Source of the DNA: JAMQPK01 sp963782595
GTDB lineage: Bacteria > Acidobacteriota > Vicinamibacteria > Vicinamibacterales > JAMQPK01
Direction: 5' to 3'
Assembly: GCA_963782595.1 (NCBI GenBank)
Contig: CAWAKJ010000001.1
Coordinates: 1,240,001-1,304,000, forward strand
Length of the DNA stretch: 64,000 bases
A model generated the notes under the pieces. The model was not told the origin of the DNA. It worked only from the letters and a program-made list of their open reading frames with translations, and did not search any database. Below are positions 32,188 through 39,813 of this stretch, in pieces; positions within the stretch are counted from its first letter, which is position 1; each line of letters begins with the position of its first letter. Position numbers and translations under genes: made by a program.

Positions 32188-33612
32188 ATGGCGAACGAGT
32201 TCGACGTTGTCGTGATTGGCGCTGGAACCGGCGGCTACGTCGCGGCTATTCGCGCTTCGCAGCTCGGCTTGAAGACGGCCGTCGTCGAGAAGCAGAAAGC
32301 GCTTGGCGGGACCTGCCTGATCTGGGGGTGTATTCCAACCAAGGCACTACTCGAGCACGCGCACGCGCTCAAGGTGGTGCAGAACGTCAAGGAGTGGGGC
32401 GTCACGATCGGCGAAGGCGCCGTCGGCATCGACATGAACCAGGTGCAGACCCGGAAGGACAAGGTCGTCTCTGGCCTCACCAAGGGGGTCGAGTTTCTCT
32501 TCAAGAAGAACAAGATTGAGTGGATCAAAGGCGCCGCTGCTATCACCAGCCGGGGGAAGGTCGATGTCGTGGATGGCGATCGGCAGAGCCTGACCGCCAC
32601 CAGGGAGATCGTGATCGCAACCGGGTCTACGCCGCGCAGCGTCCCAGGGGTCGAGATCGATCGCAAGCGCATCATCACGAGCGACGAGGCGATCGGACTG
32701 CGCGAGGTCCCGAAGTCCATGGTCATTCTCGGCAGCGGTGCGGTCGGTGTCGAGTTTGCGTCGATTTTCCGGCGTTTCGGCAGCGAGGTGACGATTATCG
32801 AACTGCTGCCCCGCATCGTGCCTGCGGAAGACGAAGCCGTTTCGGCAGAGTTGGCGAAGTCGTTCAAGAAGCAGGGCATCGCGATACACACTGGCACCAA
32901 GGTGACGAAAGCCGTCGCCGGCGCAAGCGGCGTGGAAATCGAGGCGCAGCTTCCTGATGGCAAGATGGAGACGTTCTCGGCGGAGTATCTGCTCGTGGCG
33001 ACCGGACGCGGACCCGTGACGCAGGGAATGGGTGCCGAAGCCCTCGGCCTCACCATCGATCGTGGCTACATCGCTGTGGACAATCTGTTCCGCACGGGTG
33101 TCCCGGGCGTTTCGGCCGTGGGCGATGTCATCTCATTCGGTGCCGGCGGCAGGCCGCACCCGCAGCTTGCACACGTGTCGTCGGCCGAAGGCGTCATTAC
33201 CGCTGAACGGATCGCGGGGCAGAACGCCAAGCCCATCAACTACGATCACGTGCCCGCTTGCACGTATTGCGACCCGGAGATCGGCAGTGTCGGATTGACC
33301 GAGCGCGAAGCCCAGGAGCGCGGCTACGACGTGCGCATCGGTACCTTCCCGTTCTTCGTGCTCGGCCGGGCGAAGATGGCGGGCGAGACGGAAGGGTTCG
33401 TGAAAATCGTGGCCGACAAGAAGTACGATGAAGTGCTGGGCGTGCATATGATCGGGCCGCGGGCGACCGAACTGGTGGCAGAAGCGACGCTGGCGCTCCG
33501 GCTCGAGTGCACCGTCGAGGAACTCATTCGAACGATTCACGCGCATCCCACGTTCTCCGAGGCGGTTGGCGAAGCGGCGCATGCCACGCACGGCGCGGCC
33601 ATTCACATGTAA
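32188..33612 (+). CDS. lpdA: Dihydrolipoyl dehydrogenase (E3)
   Basis: This 474-residue flavoprotein reoxidises dihydrolipoamide in 2-oxoacid dehydrogenase complexes. The FAD fold is VVVIGAGTGGYVAAIRA. The redox disulfide lies in GGTCLIWGCIPTKALLEH, where IW replaces the more usual NV between the cysteines. The NAD site is VILGSGAVGVEFASIF, and the catalytic His-Glu pair is in IHAHPTFSEAVGE. The E2 gene follows 61 nt downstream on the same strand, so the two components are probably made together. E1 genes are not in the window. Confidence 0.95.
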   Translation: MANEFDVVVIGAGTGGYVAAIRASQLGLKTAVVEKQKALGGTCLIWGCIPTKALLEHAHALKVVQNVKEWGVTIGEGAVGIDMNQVQTRKDKVVSGLTKGVEFLFKKNKIEWIKGAAAITSRGKVDVVDGDRQSLTATREIVIATGSTPRSVPGVEIDRKRIITSDEAIGLREVPKSMVILGSGAVGVEFASIFRRFGSEVTIIELLPRIVPAEDEAVSAELAKSFKKQGIAIHTGTKVTKAVAGASGVEIEAQLPDGKMETFSAEYLLVATGRGPVTQGMGAEALGLTIDRGYIAVDNLFRTGVPGVSAVGDVISFGAGGRPHPQLAHVSSAEGVITAERIAGQNAKPINYDHVPACTYCDPEIGSVGLTEREAQERGYDVRIGTFPFFVLGRAKMAGETEGFVKIVADKKYDEVLGVHMIGPRATELVAEATLALRLECTVEELIRTIHAHPTFSEAVGEAAHATHGAAIHM

Positions 33613-33619
33613 CTTGTCA

Positions 33620-33643
33620 TGGCAGATGGCAGATGGCAGATGG
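33620..33643. repeat. TGGCAGA heptamer array (3 units)
   Basis: Three perfect copies of TGGCAGA are followed by TGGG. A 14-bp direct repeat (ACGGTAAACGGCGA, then ACGGTAAACGGAAC) occupies 33646-33673 right after it, up to the E2 start. Related arrays are at 39780, 60334 and, inverted, 60708. Confidence 0.75.
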
Positions 33644-33673
33644 GCACGGTAAACGGCGAACGGTAAACGGAAC

Positions 33674-35143
33674 ATGGCCAAACAAGTTGTGATGCCGCAG
33701 ATGGGCGAGTCGGTGGCCGAAGGCACCATCGTCCGATGGCTGAAGAAGGTCGGCGATGCCGTCGAGCGCGACGAGCCACTGTTCGAGATATCGACCGACA
33801 AGGTTGACGCCGAGATTCCCTCGCCGAGCGCGGGTGTGGTCAGCGAGATAAGGGTGAAAGAGGGTGAGACGGTCCCAATCAACACCGTGGTGGCCCTTGT
33901 GGATGAGACCTCCGCCAAGCCGGAGGCCGCGCCCGCCCAACCGGCAGCTGCACAGAAACAGGCCAAGCCCGCAGAACCGGTGAAGCCCGCACCCGCCTTC
34001 GCGGCCGACGCCGCTTCCGCCTCCGCCGCGGCTACGGCGGACAAGACGGCGGGCAAGCCCAGCGCACCCGTCGCACCTGTCGCACGCATCGCACCTGTCG
34101 CACCCATTGCACCTGTCGCACCCATTGCACCTAGTGCACCTATTGCACCAGGCGCACCTAGTGCACCAAGCGCACCCAGACTAGTGTGGTCAGCCGCCGA
34201 GGCGCGAAGCCTGCGACTGTCGCCGGTTGTGCGGAAGATTGCGCGCGAGCATCACATCGACGTGCGGAACATCGCGGGCAGCGGCGCCGGCGGGCGCGTC
34301 ACGAGAGACGACGTCCTCGCTTACATCGACGCCGGCGCCCCCGCCTTCGCGCCGACTTCGCAGACCGCTACGGCGGGGCAAGCCCCTCCAACTGTGTCGT
34401 CAGGTCAGCAATTGCTGGCACCAAATCCTGGAGCGACCGCCGGGCTCGACCCGAGTAAGTACGAGCGCACGCCCATGAGCGTGATGCGCCGCAAGATCGC
34501 CGAGCACATGGTGCTGAGCAGGCGCATCTCGCCGCACGTGCACTCGGCGTTCGAAATCGACTTCACCAAAGTAGATGAGATTCGCAAAGCCAGGAAGAAC
34601 GACTACGAGAAAGCCGGAGGCAAGCTCACTTACATGTCGTTCATTACGAAGGCCTGCGCAGAGGGCCTCAAGAAAGTGCCCATCGTGAACGCGTCGGTCG
34701 ACGGCACCGACATCATTTATAAAAAAGAGATCAACATCGGTGTGGCAGTGGCACTCGAGTGGGGACTCATCGTGCCGGTGGTGAAAAATGTGGACACGAT
34801 GAGCTTGCTCGAGATCAGCAAGAGCATCGCCGATCTTGCGGCGCGGGCGCGCGACAAGAAGCTGAAGCCCGACGATGTGCAGGGCGGCACATTCACCATC
34901 ACCAACCCGGGCGTGTTCGGCGCGCTGTTTGGCATGGCCATCATCAGCCAGCCGCAGGTGGCCATCGTCGGTGTCGGCGCGGTCGAAAAGCGCCCGGTCG
35001 TCGTCGACGACACGATCACCATCAGGCTCCGGGCATACATGACGATCGGCTACGACCATCGTGTGATCGATGGTGCGATCGCGGACGAGTTCATGCAGGT
35101 CGTCAAGAAGATGATCGAAAACTGGGATCTGAAGGACGCTTAA
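33674..35143 (+). CDS. Dihydrolipoamide acyltransferase (E2) of a 2-oxoacid dehydrogenase complex
   Basis: This 489-residue protein has one N-terminal lipoyl domain with the lipoylated lysine in EISTDKVDAEIPSP. A long Ala/Pro linker follows (about residues 80-175), then the E1/E3-binding domain (RLSPVVRKIAREHHID and GAGGRVTRDDVLAYI). The C-terminal catalytic domain ends with the active-site YDHRVIDGAIADEF. TDKVDAEI resembles SucB-type E2 proteins, but substrate choice (pyruvate, 2-oxoglutarate or branched-chain) cannot be decided here. Part of the linker is encoded by a 9-bp tandem repeat. lpdA is the upstream neighbour. Confidence 0.93.
   Translation: MAKQVVMPQMGESVAEGTIVRWLKKVGDAVERDEPLFEISTDKVDAEIPSPSAGVVSEIRVKEGETVPINTVVALVDETSAKPEAAPAQPAAAQKQAKPAEPVKPAPAFAADAASASAAATADKTAGKPSAPVAPVARIAPVAPIAPVAPIAPSAPIAPGAPSAPSAPRLVWSAAEARSLRLSPVVRKIAREHHIDVRNIAGSGAGGRVTRDDVLAYIDAGAPAFAPTSQTATAGQAPPTVSSGQQLLAPNPGATAGLDPSKYERTPMSVMRRKIAEHMVLSRRISPHVHSAFEIDFTKVDEIRKARKNDYEKAGGKLTYMSFITKACAEGLKKVPIVNASVDGTDIIYKKEINIGVAVALEWGLIVPVVKNVDTMSLLEISKSIADLAARARDKKLKPDDVQGGTFTITNPGVFGALFGMAIISQPQVAIVGVGAVEKRPVVVDDTITIRLRAYMTIGYDHRVIDGAIADEFMQVVKKMIENWDLKDA
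34064..34180 (+). repeat. In-frame 9-bp tandem repeat (13 units) encoding the E2 linker
   Basis: Thirteen consecutive 9-mers all begin with GCAC: for example GCACCTGTC, GCACCCATT, GCACCTAGT, GCACCAGGC. Each encodes Ala-Pro plus one variable residue (APV, API, APS, APG), with one unit reading Ala-Arg. The period is strict from start to end. The GCACCTAG core reappears in the hydrolase gene at 49924-49959. Confidence 0.9.
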
Positions 35144-35161
35144 AGTTCGTCGGGTTCGACT

Positions 35162-35917
35162 CTATCGCGGCTTTCGGCTCAAGAAATACAAGACTCCCGG
35201 CTGGGTGCCCTGTTCAACCACTTCGAATCCAGATGATTCGAGCGACGCTCGCCATCGGTTCGGATCCGCAGGCGGGTGGTGCGCAATCGCGTGCGGCGAC
35301 GCAATCCATGCCCACGGATCGGCATTCACCACCATGAGTAGAAACTCTCCGTCAGGCTTCAGCACCCTCGCCGCTTCGGACAACGCCTTCGGGATGCCCA
35401 CCCGCGGAAGATGGTCGATAGCGGCCAGGCTGATGACGCCGTCGTAAGTGCCGGTCGCGAGCGGAAGCTCGCGCGCGTCACCCACCTTGGCTTCGGCACG
35501 ATCGGCGACGCCCGCGATGCGGGCATTCAGCATGAGCCGCTCCGGTGTGTTGTCGTCGATTCCGTAGTAGCCCTTGTAGATGTCGATTCCTGTCACCGTG
35601 GCTCGGGGCCGCGCGAGCAGCAGCCCTATCGCGGCGCGGCCGGAGCCCGCACCTATGTCGACGACACGTCCCGATCCCGATGAGAGAAACCGGGCTGTCG
35701 GCAGCTTCAGCGGAACGTTGATCTGGAACAGCACGTGGGTGATGAGCAGCCCAGCAACGCCCCACGCTGCAAGCAGGCTCGATGCGACGGCCAGCCATCG
35801 ATTCCAGCCGAGCCGCCACACCAGCCATGCAATTGAGCCAAATACCGCAATTGGAACCAGATGACCCCATCCAATCCACCAGCTGTAGCCGAATTCGTAT
35901 GTGAAGGGCGTTGTCAT
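35162..35917 (-). CDS. Membrane-anchored class I SAM-dependent methyltransferase
   Basis: This 251-residue protein has two N-terminal membrane segments (about 17-37 and 40-63). A soluble Rossmann methyltransferase domain follows, with motif I VVDIGAGSGRAAIGLLLARP, the acidic loop TGIDIYKGYYG, then GDARELPLATGTYDGVISL and LKPDGEFLLMVV. The substrate is unknown. A membrane-bound small molecule such as a quinone or lipid is possible from the topology. It converges on the E2 gene and diverges from the two-component pair. Confidence 0.82.
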   Translation of the reverse strand: MTTPFTYEFGYSWWIGWGHLVPIAVFGSIAWLVWRLGWNRWLAVASSLLAAWGVAGLLITHVLFQINVPLKLPTARFLSSGSGRVVDIGAGSGRAAIGLLLARPRATVTGIDIYKGYYGIDDNTPERLMLNARIAGVADRAEAKVGDARELPLATGTYDGVISLAAIDHLPRVGIPKALSEAARVLKPDGEFLLMVVNADPWAWIASPHAIAHHPPADPNRWRASLESSGFEVVEQGTQPGVLYFLSRKPR

Positions 35918-35965
35918 AGGCGCAAGAGGATATCCTCGGGGCGATGAACCGGATGTGAACGTCTC

Positions 35966-35983
35966 GTTCAGCCGCCGTTCAGC
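35966..35983 (+). promoter_or_regulatory. Direct repeat, possible OmpR/PhoB-type operator
   Basis: GTTCAGC occurs twice at an 11-bp interval (35966-35972 and 35977-35983), one helical turn apart, as expected for tandem binding of an OmpR-family regulator. It lies 24-41 nt upstream of the regulator start, which suggests autoregulation. Confidence 0.35.
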
Positions 35984-36006
35984 ATTACCCTAAGACCCTA
36001 ACCTGA

Positions 36007-36664
36007 ATGAGAGGTACTGGTCGTCGAAGACGAGGCTTCGCTTTCGCAGCAGCTGTCGGCGGCGCTCGCCGAGGCGGGGTACGTCGTCGATTGCGCGGCC
36101 GACGGCGAGCGCGCCGATTTTCTTGCGCGCACCGAGCAGTACGACGCCGTCGTGCTCGACCTTGGCCTTCCTCGCGTCGATGGCCTCACGGTGCTCGCGG
36201 GCTGGCGCCGCTCCGATCTCGCCATGCCTGTGCTGGTTCTGACCGCGCGCGGCAGCTGGCACGAAACCGTCCAGGGCATCGACGGAGGTGCGGACGACTA
36301 CGTGTCGAAGCCGTTCAGAATGGAGGAAGTGCTCGCCCGGCTGCGGGCGCTCATCCGGCGATCGACCGGACAGATGAAACCCACCATACGGTGCGGTGAC
36401 GTGACGCTGGATCCACGGCTTGCGCGTGTCACGCATCACGGCGTGCCGGTGAAGCTGACAAGCCACGAGTTCCGAATCCTTTCGTATCTCATGCATCACC
36501 GTACGCGAGTCGTATCGCAGAGCGAGCTCACTGAACACATCTACGCTCAGGATTTCGACCGCGACTCGAACACCGTCGAGGTATTCGTCGCGCGGCTCCG
36601 ACGCAAGCTTGGGGCGTCGATCATCGAGACAGTCCGCGGCCTCGGGTATCGGGTTACGCAGTAA
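36007..36664 (+). CDS. OmpR/PhoP-family response regulator with an apparent 1-nt frameshift at the start
   Basis: From about 36011 the frame encodes a complete receiver (VLVVEDEASLSQQLSAAL, VLDLGLPRVDGL, VLTARG, DDYVSKPFR) and a winged-helix output domain (LTSHEFRILSYLMHH, VEVFVARLRRKLGA, ETVRGLGYRV). No ATG, GTG or TTG opens this frame before residue 50. An ATG at 36007 would give the expected MRVLVVEDE start if one base in ATGAGAGG were removed; 658 nt is one more than a multiple of three. Either the assembly has an extra base, or the gene is damaged, or a non-standard start (CTG) is used. It forms a two-component pair with the kinase 4 nt downstream. Confidence 0.8.
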
Positions 36665-36668
36665 CGGC

Positions 36669-37706
36669 ATGAAGAGTCCACACTCGCTCCGCGGCCGGCT
36701 GCTTCTTGGTGCCGTGCTCTGGACGATCGGGCTGGTCATCATCGCCAGCGCCCTCCTGGTCACCGCCATCGAGTTCCATCCTCGCGTGGGGCTTCACATC
36801 GTCGTGCACGACATCTTCAGACGGCCGCTTGTCGTGATGCTCGCCGTGTTCTGCATGGCTGCCGGGTTCGTGCAAGTGCGGCGCGGCCTTTCGGCCATCA
36901 ACAATCTTCGGTCGCGTCTCGCCGGCCTTCACGAAGGGCGCGACCGGCGCGTCGAAGGCAACTATCCTGCAGAGGTGCAACCTCTGGTCACCGATCTCAA
37001 CGCGCTGCTCGAGCACCGGGAGAGGGCGGTCCGGCGCGCGGTAGACAAAGCCGGCGATCTTGCTCACGGGTTGAAAACACCGCTCGCCATCCTCGCTCAC
37101 GAGGCGGAGCGCGTCACGTCGGCCGGCCAGACCGAAGTGGGAAGCGTCATCACGCAGCAAGTCGATCGGATGCGCAGGCAGATTGACTATCACCTCGCGC
37201 ACGCGCGCGCCGCCGCGTCGGGAGCGACGCCCGGCGCACGATGTTCGATCGCGGAATCGGTGGAGGGGCTCACCCGCGCCCTGCTTCGTCTTTACGCGGA
37301 TCGCGGGATCCGCATCGACCTGCACGTGCCGGCGGATCTGTCCCTGCGCGTCCAGCGCGAAGATCTCGACGAAATGCTCGGCAACCTCCTCGACAACGCG
37401 TGCAAGTGGGGGCGCTCGACCGTCACCCTGGCCGCGGTGCGGCTGGGCACGAACGCCGAGATTACTGTTGACGATGATGGACACGGACTGGCGGAGGACA
37501 TGCGCGAAGCCGTCCTTCTCCGGGGAGTACGAGGCGATCAGGCTGCGCCAGGCTCGGGTCTGGGCCTTGCGATCGTACGCGATCTTTCGGACGTCTACGG
37601 AGGATCGGTTTCCCTGGAAGCATCGCCCCTGGGCGGTCTCAGAGCGCGGTTGCGGCTGCCGACGTCGATTGTGTCGGGGCAGAAGGCGGAGGGCACACCA
37701 CGTTAA
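36669..37706 (+). CDS. Sensor histidine kinase partner of the OmpR-type regulator
   Basis: This 345-residue kinase starts at the ATG 4 nt after the regulator stop. Two membrane segments (about 14-36 and 54-74) enclose a very short periplasmic loop, so it probably senses a membrane or intramembrane signal. HisKA holds the phospho-acceptor in LAHGLKTPLAILAHEAER. The ATPase domain holds NLLDNACKWG, VDDDGHGL and GSGLGLAIVRDLSDVYGG. It belongs to the small PhoQ/QseC-like kinases. The kinase itself is intact although the regulator appears frameshifted. Confidence 0.9.
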   Translation: MKSPHSLRGRLLLGAVLWTIGLVIIASALLVTAIEFHPRVGLHIVVHDIFRRPLVVMLAVFCMAAGFVQVRRGLSAINNLRSRLAGLHEGRDRRVEGNYPAEVQPLVTDLNALLEHRERAVRRAVDKAGDLAHGLKTPLAILAHEAERVTSAGQTEVGSVITQQVDRMRRQIDYHLAHARAAASGATPGARCSIAESVEGLTRALLRLYADRGIRIDLHVPADLSLRVQREDLDEMLGNLLDNACKWGRSTVTLAAVRLGTNAEITVDDDGHGLAEDMREAVLLRGVRGDQAAPGSGLGLAIVRDLSDVYGGSVSLEASPLGGLRARLRLPTSIVSGQKAEGTPR

Positions 37707-37715
37707 CATTGTGTC

Positions 37716-38402
37716 GTGCGCGTTATCGAAGTCCGACGCCTAGGCGTTATTCCGTACGTCGCGGCCAGCGAGATGCAGAAGGCGCTGGTGGAGGAACGGC
37801 GGGCGGGCCGGGTTCCGGATCTTCTCCTCCTCGTCGAACATCCTCACGTCATCACGCTCGGCGTCAAAGCCGACGCGGCCCGGTCGCATCTTCTCGCCAC
37901 GCCCGAACTGCTGGCGTCGAGACAGGTTGAAGTGCACGAGTCCGGCCGCGGCGGCGACATCACGTATCACGGCCCCGGGCAGATCGTCGGCTATCCGATC
38001 ATGGATTTGCGGCCGGATCGGTGCGATGTGCACAAATACGTGCGCGATCTCGAAGAAGTGATGATTCGTGCCGCCGCCGATTTCGGCCTGCAGGGAGGGC
38101 GCATTCAGGGCCTCTCGGGAGCCTGGGTCGGAGCCGATAAGTTGGGTGCGATTGGCGTGCGCATCTCCCGCTGGATCACGAGCCACGGCTTCGCATTCAA
38201 CGTGACGACTGATCTCGATTTCTTCAGACTCATCGTGCCCTGTGGCATCGCGAGCGGCGGTGTGACGTCGCTTGCCCGCGCGATCGGCCGACATGTCTCG
38301 AGAGACGAGGCCGAGGTGTCGATTGTGCAGCGGTTCGCCGAAGTCTTCGATCGCCGCGTCGTCGAGACGGCGACAGCGCGGTGCGGCGCAGGGAGCGATT
38401 AG
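37716..38402 (+). CDS. lipB: Lipoyl(octanoyl) transferase
   Basis: This 228-residue enzyme moves octanoate from acyl carrier protein to lipoyl domains, such as the E2 protein encoded 2.6 kb upstream. The signature RGGDITYHGPGQIVGYPI is present, with the catalytic cysteine in LIVPCGIASGGVTSL and the lysine in WVGADKLGAIGVRI. The start is GTG at 37716, 9 nt after the kinase stop. The partner lipoyl synthase gene lipA is not in the window. Confidence 0.95.
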   Translation: MRVIEVRRLGVIPYVAASEMQKALVEERRAGRVPDLLLLVEHPHVITLGVKADAARSHLLATPELLASRQVEVHESGRGGDITYHGPGQIVGYPIMDLRPDRCDVHKYVRDLEEVMIRAAADFGLQGGRIQGLSGAWVGADKLGAIGVRISRWITSHGFAFNVTTDLDFFRLIVPCGIASGGVTSLARAIGRHVSRDEAEVSIVQRFAEVFDRRVVETATARCGAGSD

Positions 38403-38405
38403 CCA

Positions 38406-39128
38406 ATGAAGAGGATCTACCGCCCGACCTCGTTGACGCTCCTGGGCGTCGCCACGACCATTGCCGCGATCTCGGGCACAACCGGCTACATCATCGGCAG
38501 AGCGCCTTCCCTGCCGGCGGTGCTCCCCATCTACTTCGATACCGGGGGCGCCGCCGAACGCTTCGTGCGCGCGTCCTATCCCATCGCCCTGGTGCCAGTC
38601 TGGATTCAGCTGACGCTGGCGATGGCGTTCGGCACGCTCGCCGCTGTGCTGCTGTACAGAACGCAAACGCGGCGAAGCGCCGTGGAAGACAAGGTGACCC
38701 GTCAGGAGCGCGAGCGCATGCTCATGGCGGCCGAGGCCATCAGCCTGCTTGCCGCAATCTGGGTGTCGTTTCAGGGACTGCTCGCGGTCCGGTTGATCAT
38801 CATGTGGCAGCGTATGTGCTGCGGGCTCGGCGAGATCTACTATCAGGTGCTCGTCGTGTGCGTCGTGTTGTCGGTGATCGTTGGCATCCGTGCGGCGGTG
38901 TACCTGCAATATCCCAAGCCGCCCGTGCGCGAAACCGACGATACCAACTGGAAGCTTCGCGGCATCTACTTCAATCCGCGCGACCCGGCCCTGTTCGTGC
39001 CGCTCCGCAGCGGCATGGGCTGGACGCTCAACTTCGGTCGCCCGCAAGCTGTTCTATTTCTTGGGGTTTTCCTGCTCGTCAGCATTTTCGCTCCCCTCGT
39101 CATCCTCAGGGTGCTCCTCGGGGAATAA
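38406..39128 (+). CDS. DUF1648/DUF5808-like membrane protein
   Basis: This 240-residue protein has four to five membrane segments. The N-terminal part has the PIYFDTGGAAERF phrase found in DUF1648 proteins related to the SdpI immunity family. The C-terminal part has GIYFNPRDPALFVPLRSGMGWTLNFGRP, the DUF5808 signature. Such proteins are often found with GntR regulators, but none is here. It lies 3 nt after lipB and is likely in the same operon. Function unknown. Confidence 0.8.
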   Translation: MKRIYRPTSLTLLGVATTIAAISGTTGYIIGRAPSLPAVLPIYFDTGGAAERFVRASYPIALVPVWIQLTLAMAFGTLAAVLLYRTQTRRSAVEDKVTRQERERMLMAAEAISLLAAIWVSFQGLLAVRLIIMWQRMCCGLGEIYYQVLVVCVVLSVIVGIRAAVYLQYPKPPVRETDDTNWKLRGIYFNPRDPALFVPLRSGMGWTLNFGRPQAVLFLGVFLLVSIFAPLVILRVLLGE

Positions 39129-39167
39129 ACCGGCCCCCCCTGGTGTTCTATTAAGCAGAGGACACCA

Positions 39168-39761
39168 ATGGCACAGGTAACCACACGAAATCTCATCGAG
39201 CGGCTGAAAGCCCATGATCCTGCCGCGGTGGCGGACCTGTCCGACTCCTACGGATCCAAGATCTACCAGCTCGCTTTCCGGTACCTCCGGAACCGCGAAG
39301 ATGCCGAGGAAGTCGCGCAGGACGTGCTGCTGAAGGTGCATCAGAAGATTGATGCGTTCCGCGGCGACGCGGCGCTCTCATCCTGGATTTATCGCATTAC
39401 GTTCAACGCGGCCATGTCGCGGCTGCGCGAATTCAAGCAGAACCTGCCCAGCGCGTTGGAAAAGGCGGACGACGAGGCGACCGGTCTGCCGTTGAAACGC
39501 GAAGTCGTCGATTGGTCGCCGCTGGCTGACGAAGAAATGCTGCGGACGGAAATGCGCCAGGCGCTCGTCCGCGCGCTGAGGGACATGCCGGTGCTGTATC
39601 GGGCGCCCGTCATCCTGCGCGACGTGCAGGGTCTGACGACCGAAGAGGCAAGCGCGGTCTTGCAGGTGAAAGAGCAGACGCTGAAATCGCGCCTGCATCG
39701 CGGCCGGCTGATGCTGCGAGAGCAGCTCGCCGACTTCGCCGGCGGCCTGTCGATGCACTAA
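39168..39761 (+). CDS. ECF-type RNA polymerase sigma factor
   Basis: This 197-residue protein has the sigma region 2 pattern (YQLAFRYLRNREDAEEVAQDVLLKVHQKI and FRGDAALSSWIYRITFNAAM) and region 4 (MPVLYRAPVILRDVQGLTTEEASAVLQVKEQTLKSRLHRGR split over about residues 140-185). AGAGGA precedes the ATG. The usual anti-sigma gene is not next to it: the following gene is a peptidase on the other strand, so its regulator is either encoded elsewhere or absent. A TGGCAGA-type heptamer array follows the stop. Confidence 0.93.
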   Translation: MAQVTTRNLIERLKAHDPAAVADLSDSYGSKIYQLAFRYLRNREDAEEVAQDVLLKVHQKIDAFRGDAALSSWIYRITFNAAMSRLREFKQNLPSALEKADDEATGLPLKREVVDWSPLADEEMLRTEMRQALVRALRDMPVLYRAPVILRDVQGLTTEEASAVLQVKEQTLKSRLHRGRLMLREQLADFAGGLSMH

Positions 39762-39779
39762 GGCTCTCTCCGCTGTCAG

Positions 39780-39806
39780 GGCAGATGGCAGATGGCAGAT
39801 GGCTGA
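39780..39806. repeat. GGCAGAT heptamer array (3 units)
   Basis: Three perfect GGCAGAT units are followed by GGCTGA. It lies between the convergent ECF sigma and M28 peptidase genes and is the same family as 33620-33643. Confidence 0.75.
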
Positions 39807-39813
39807 CGAGTCG

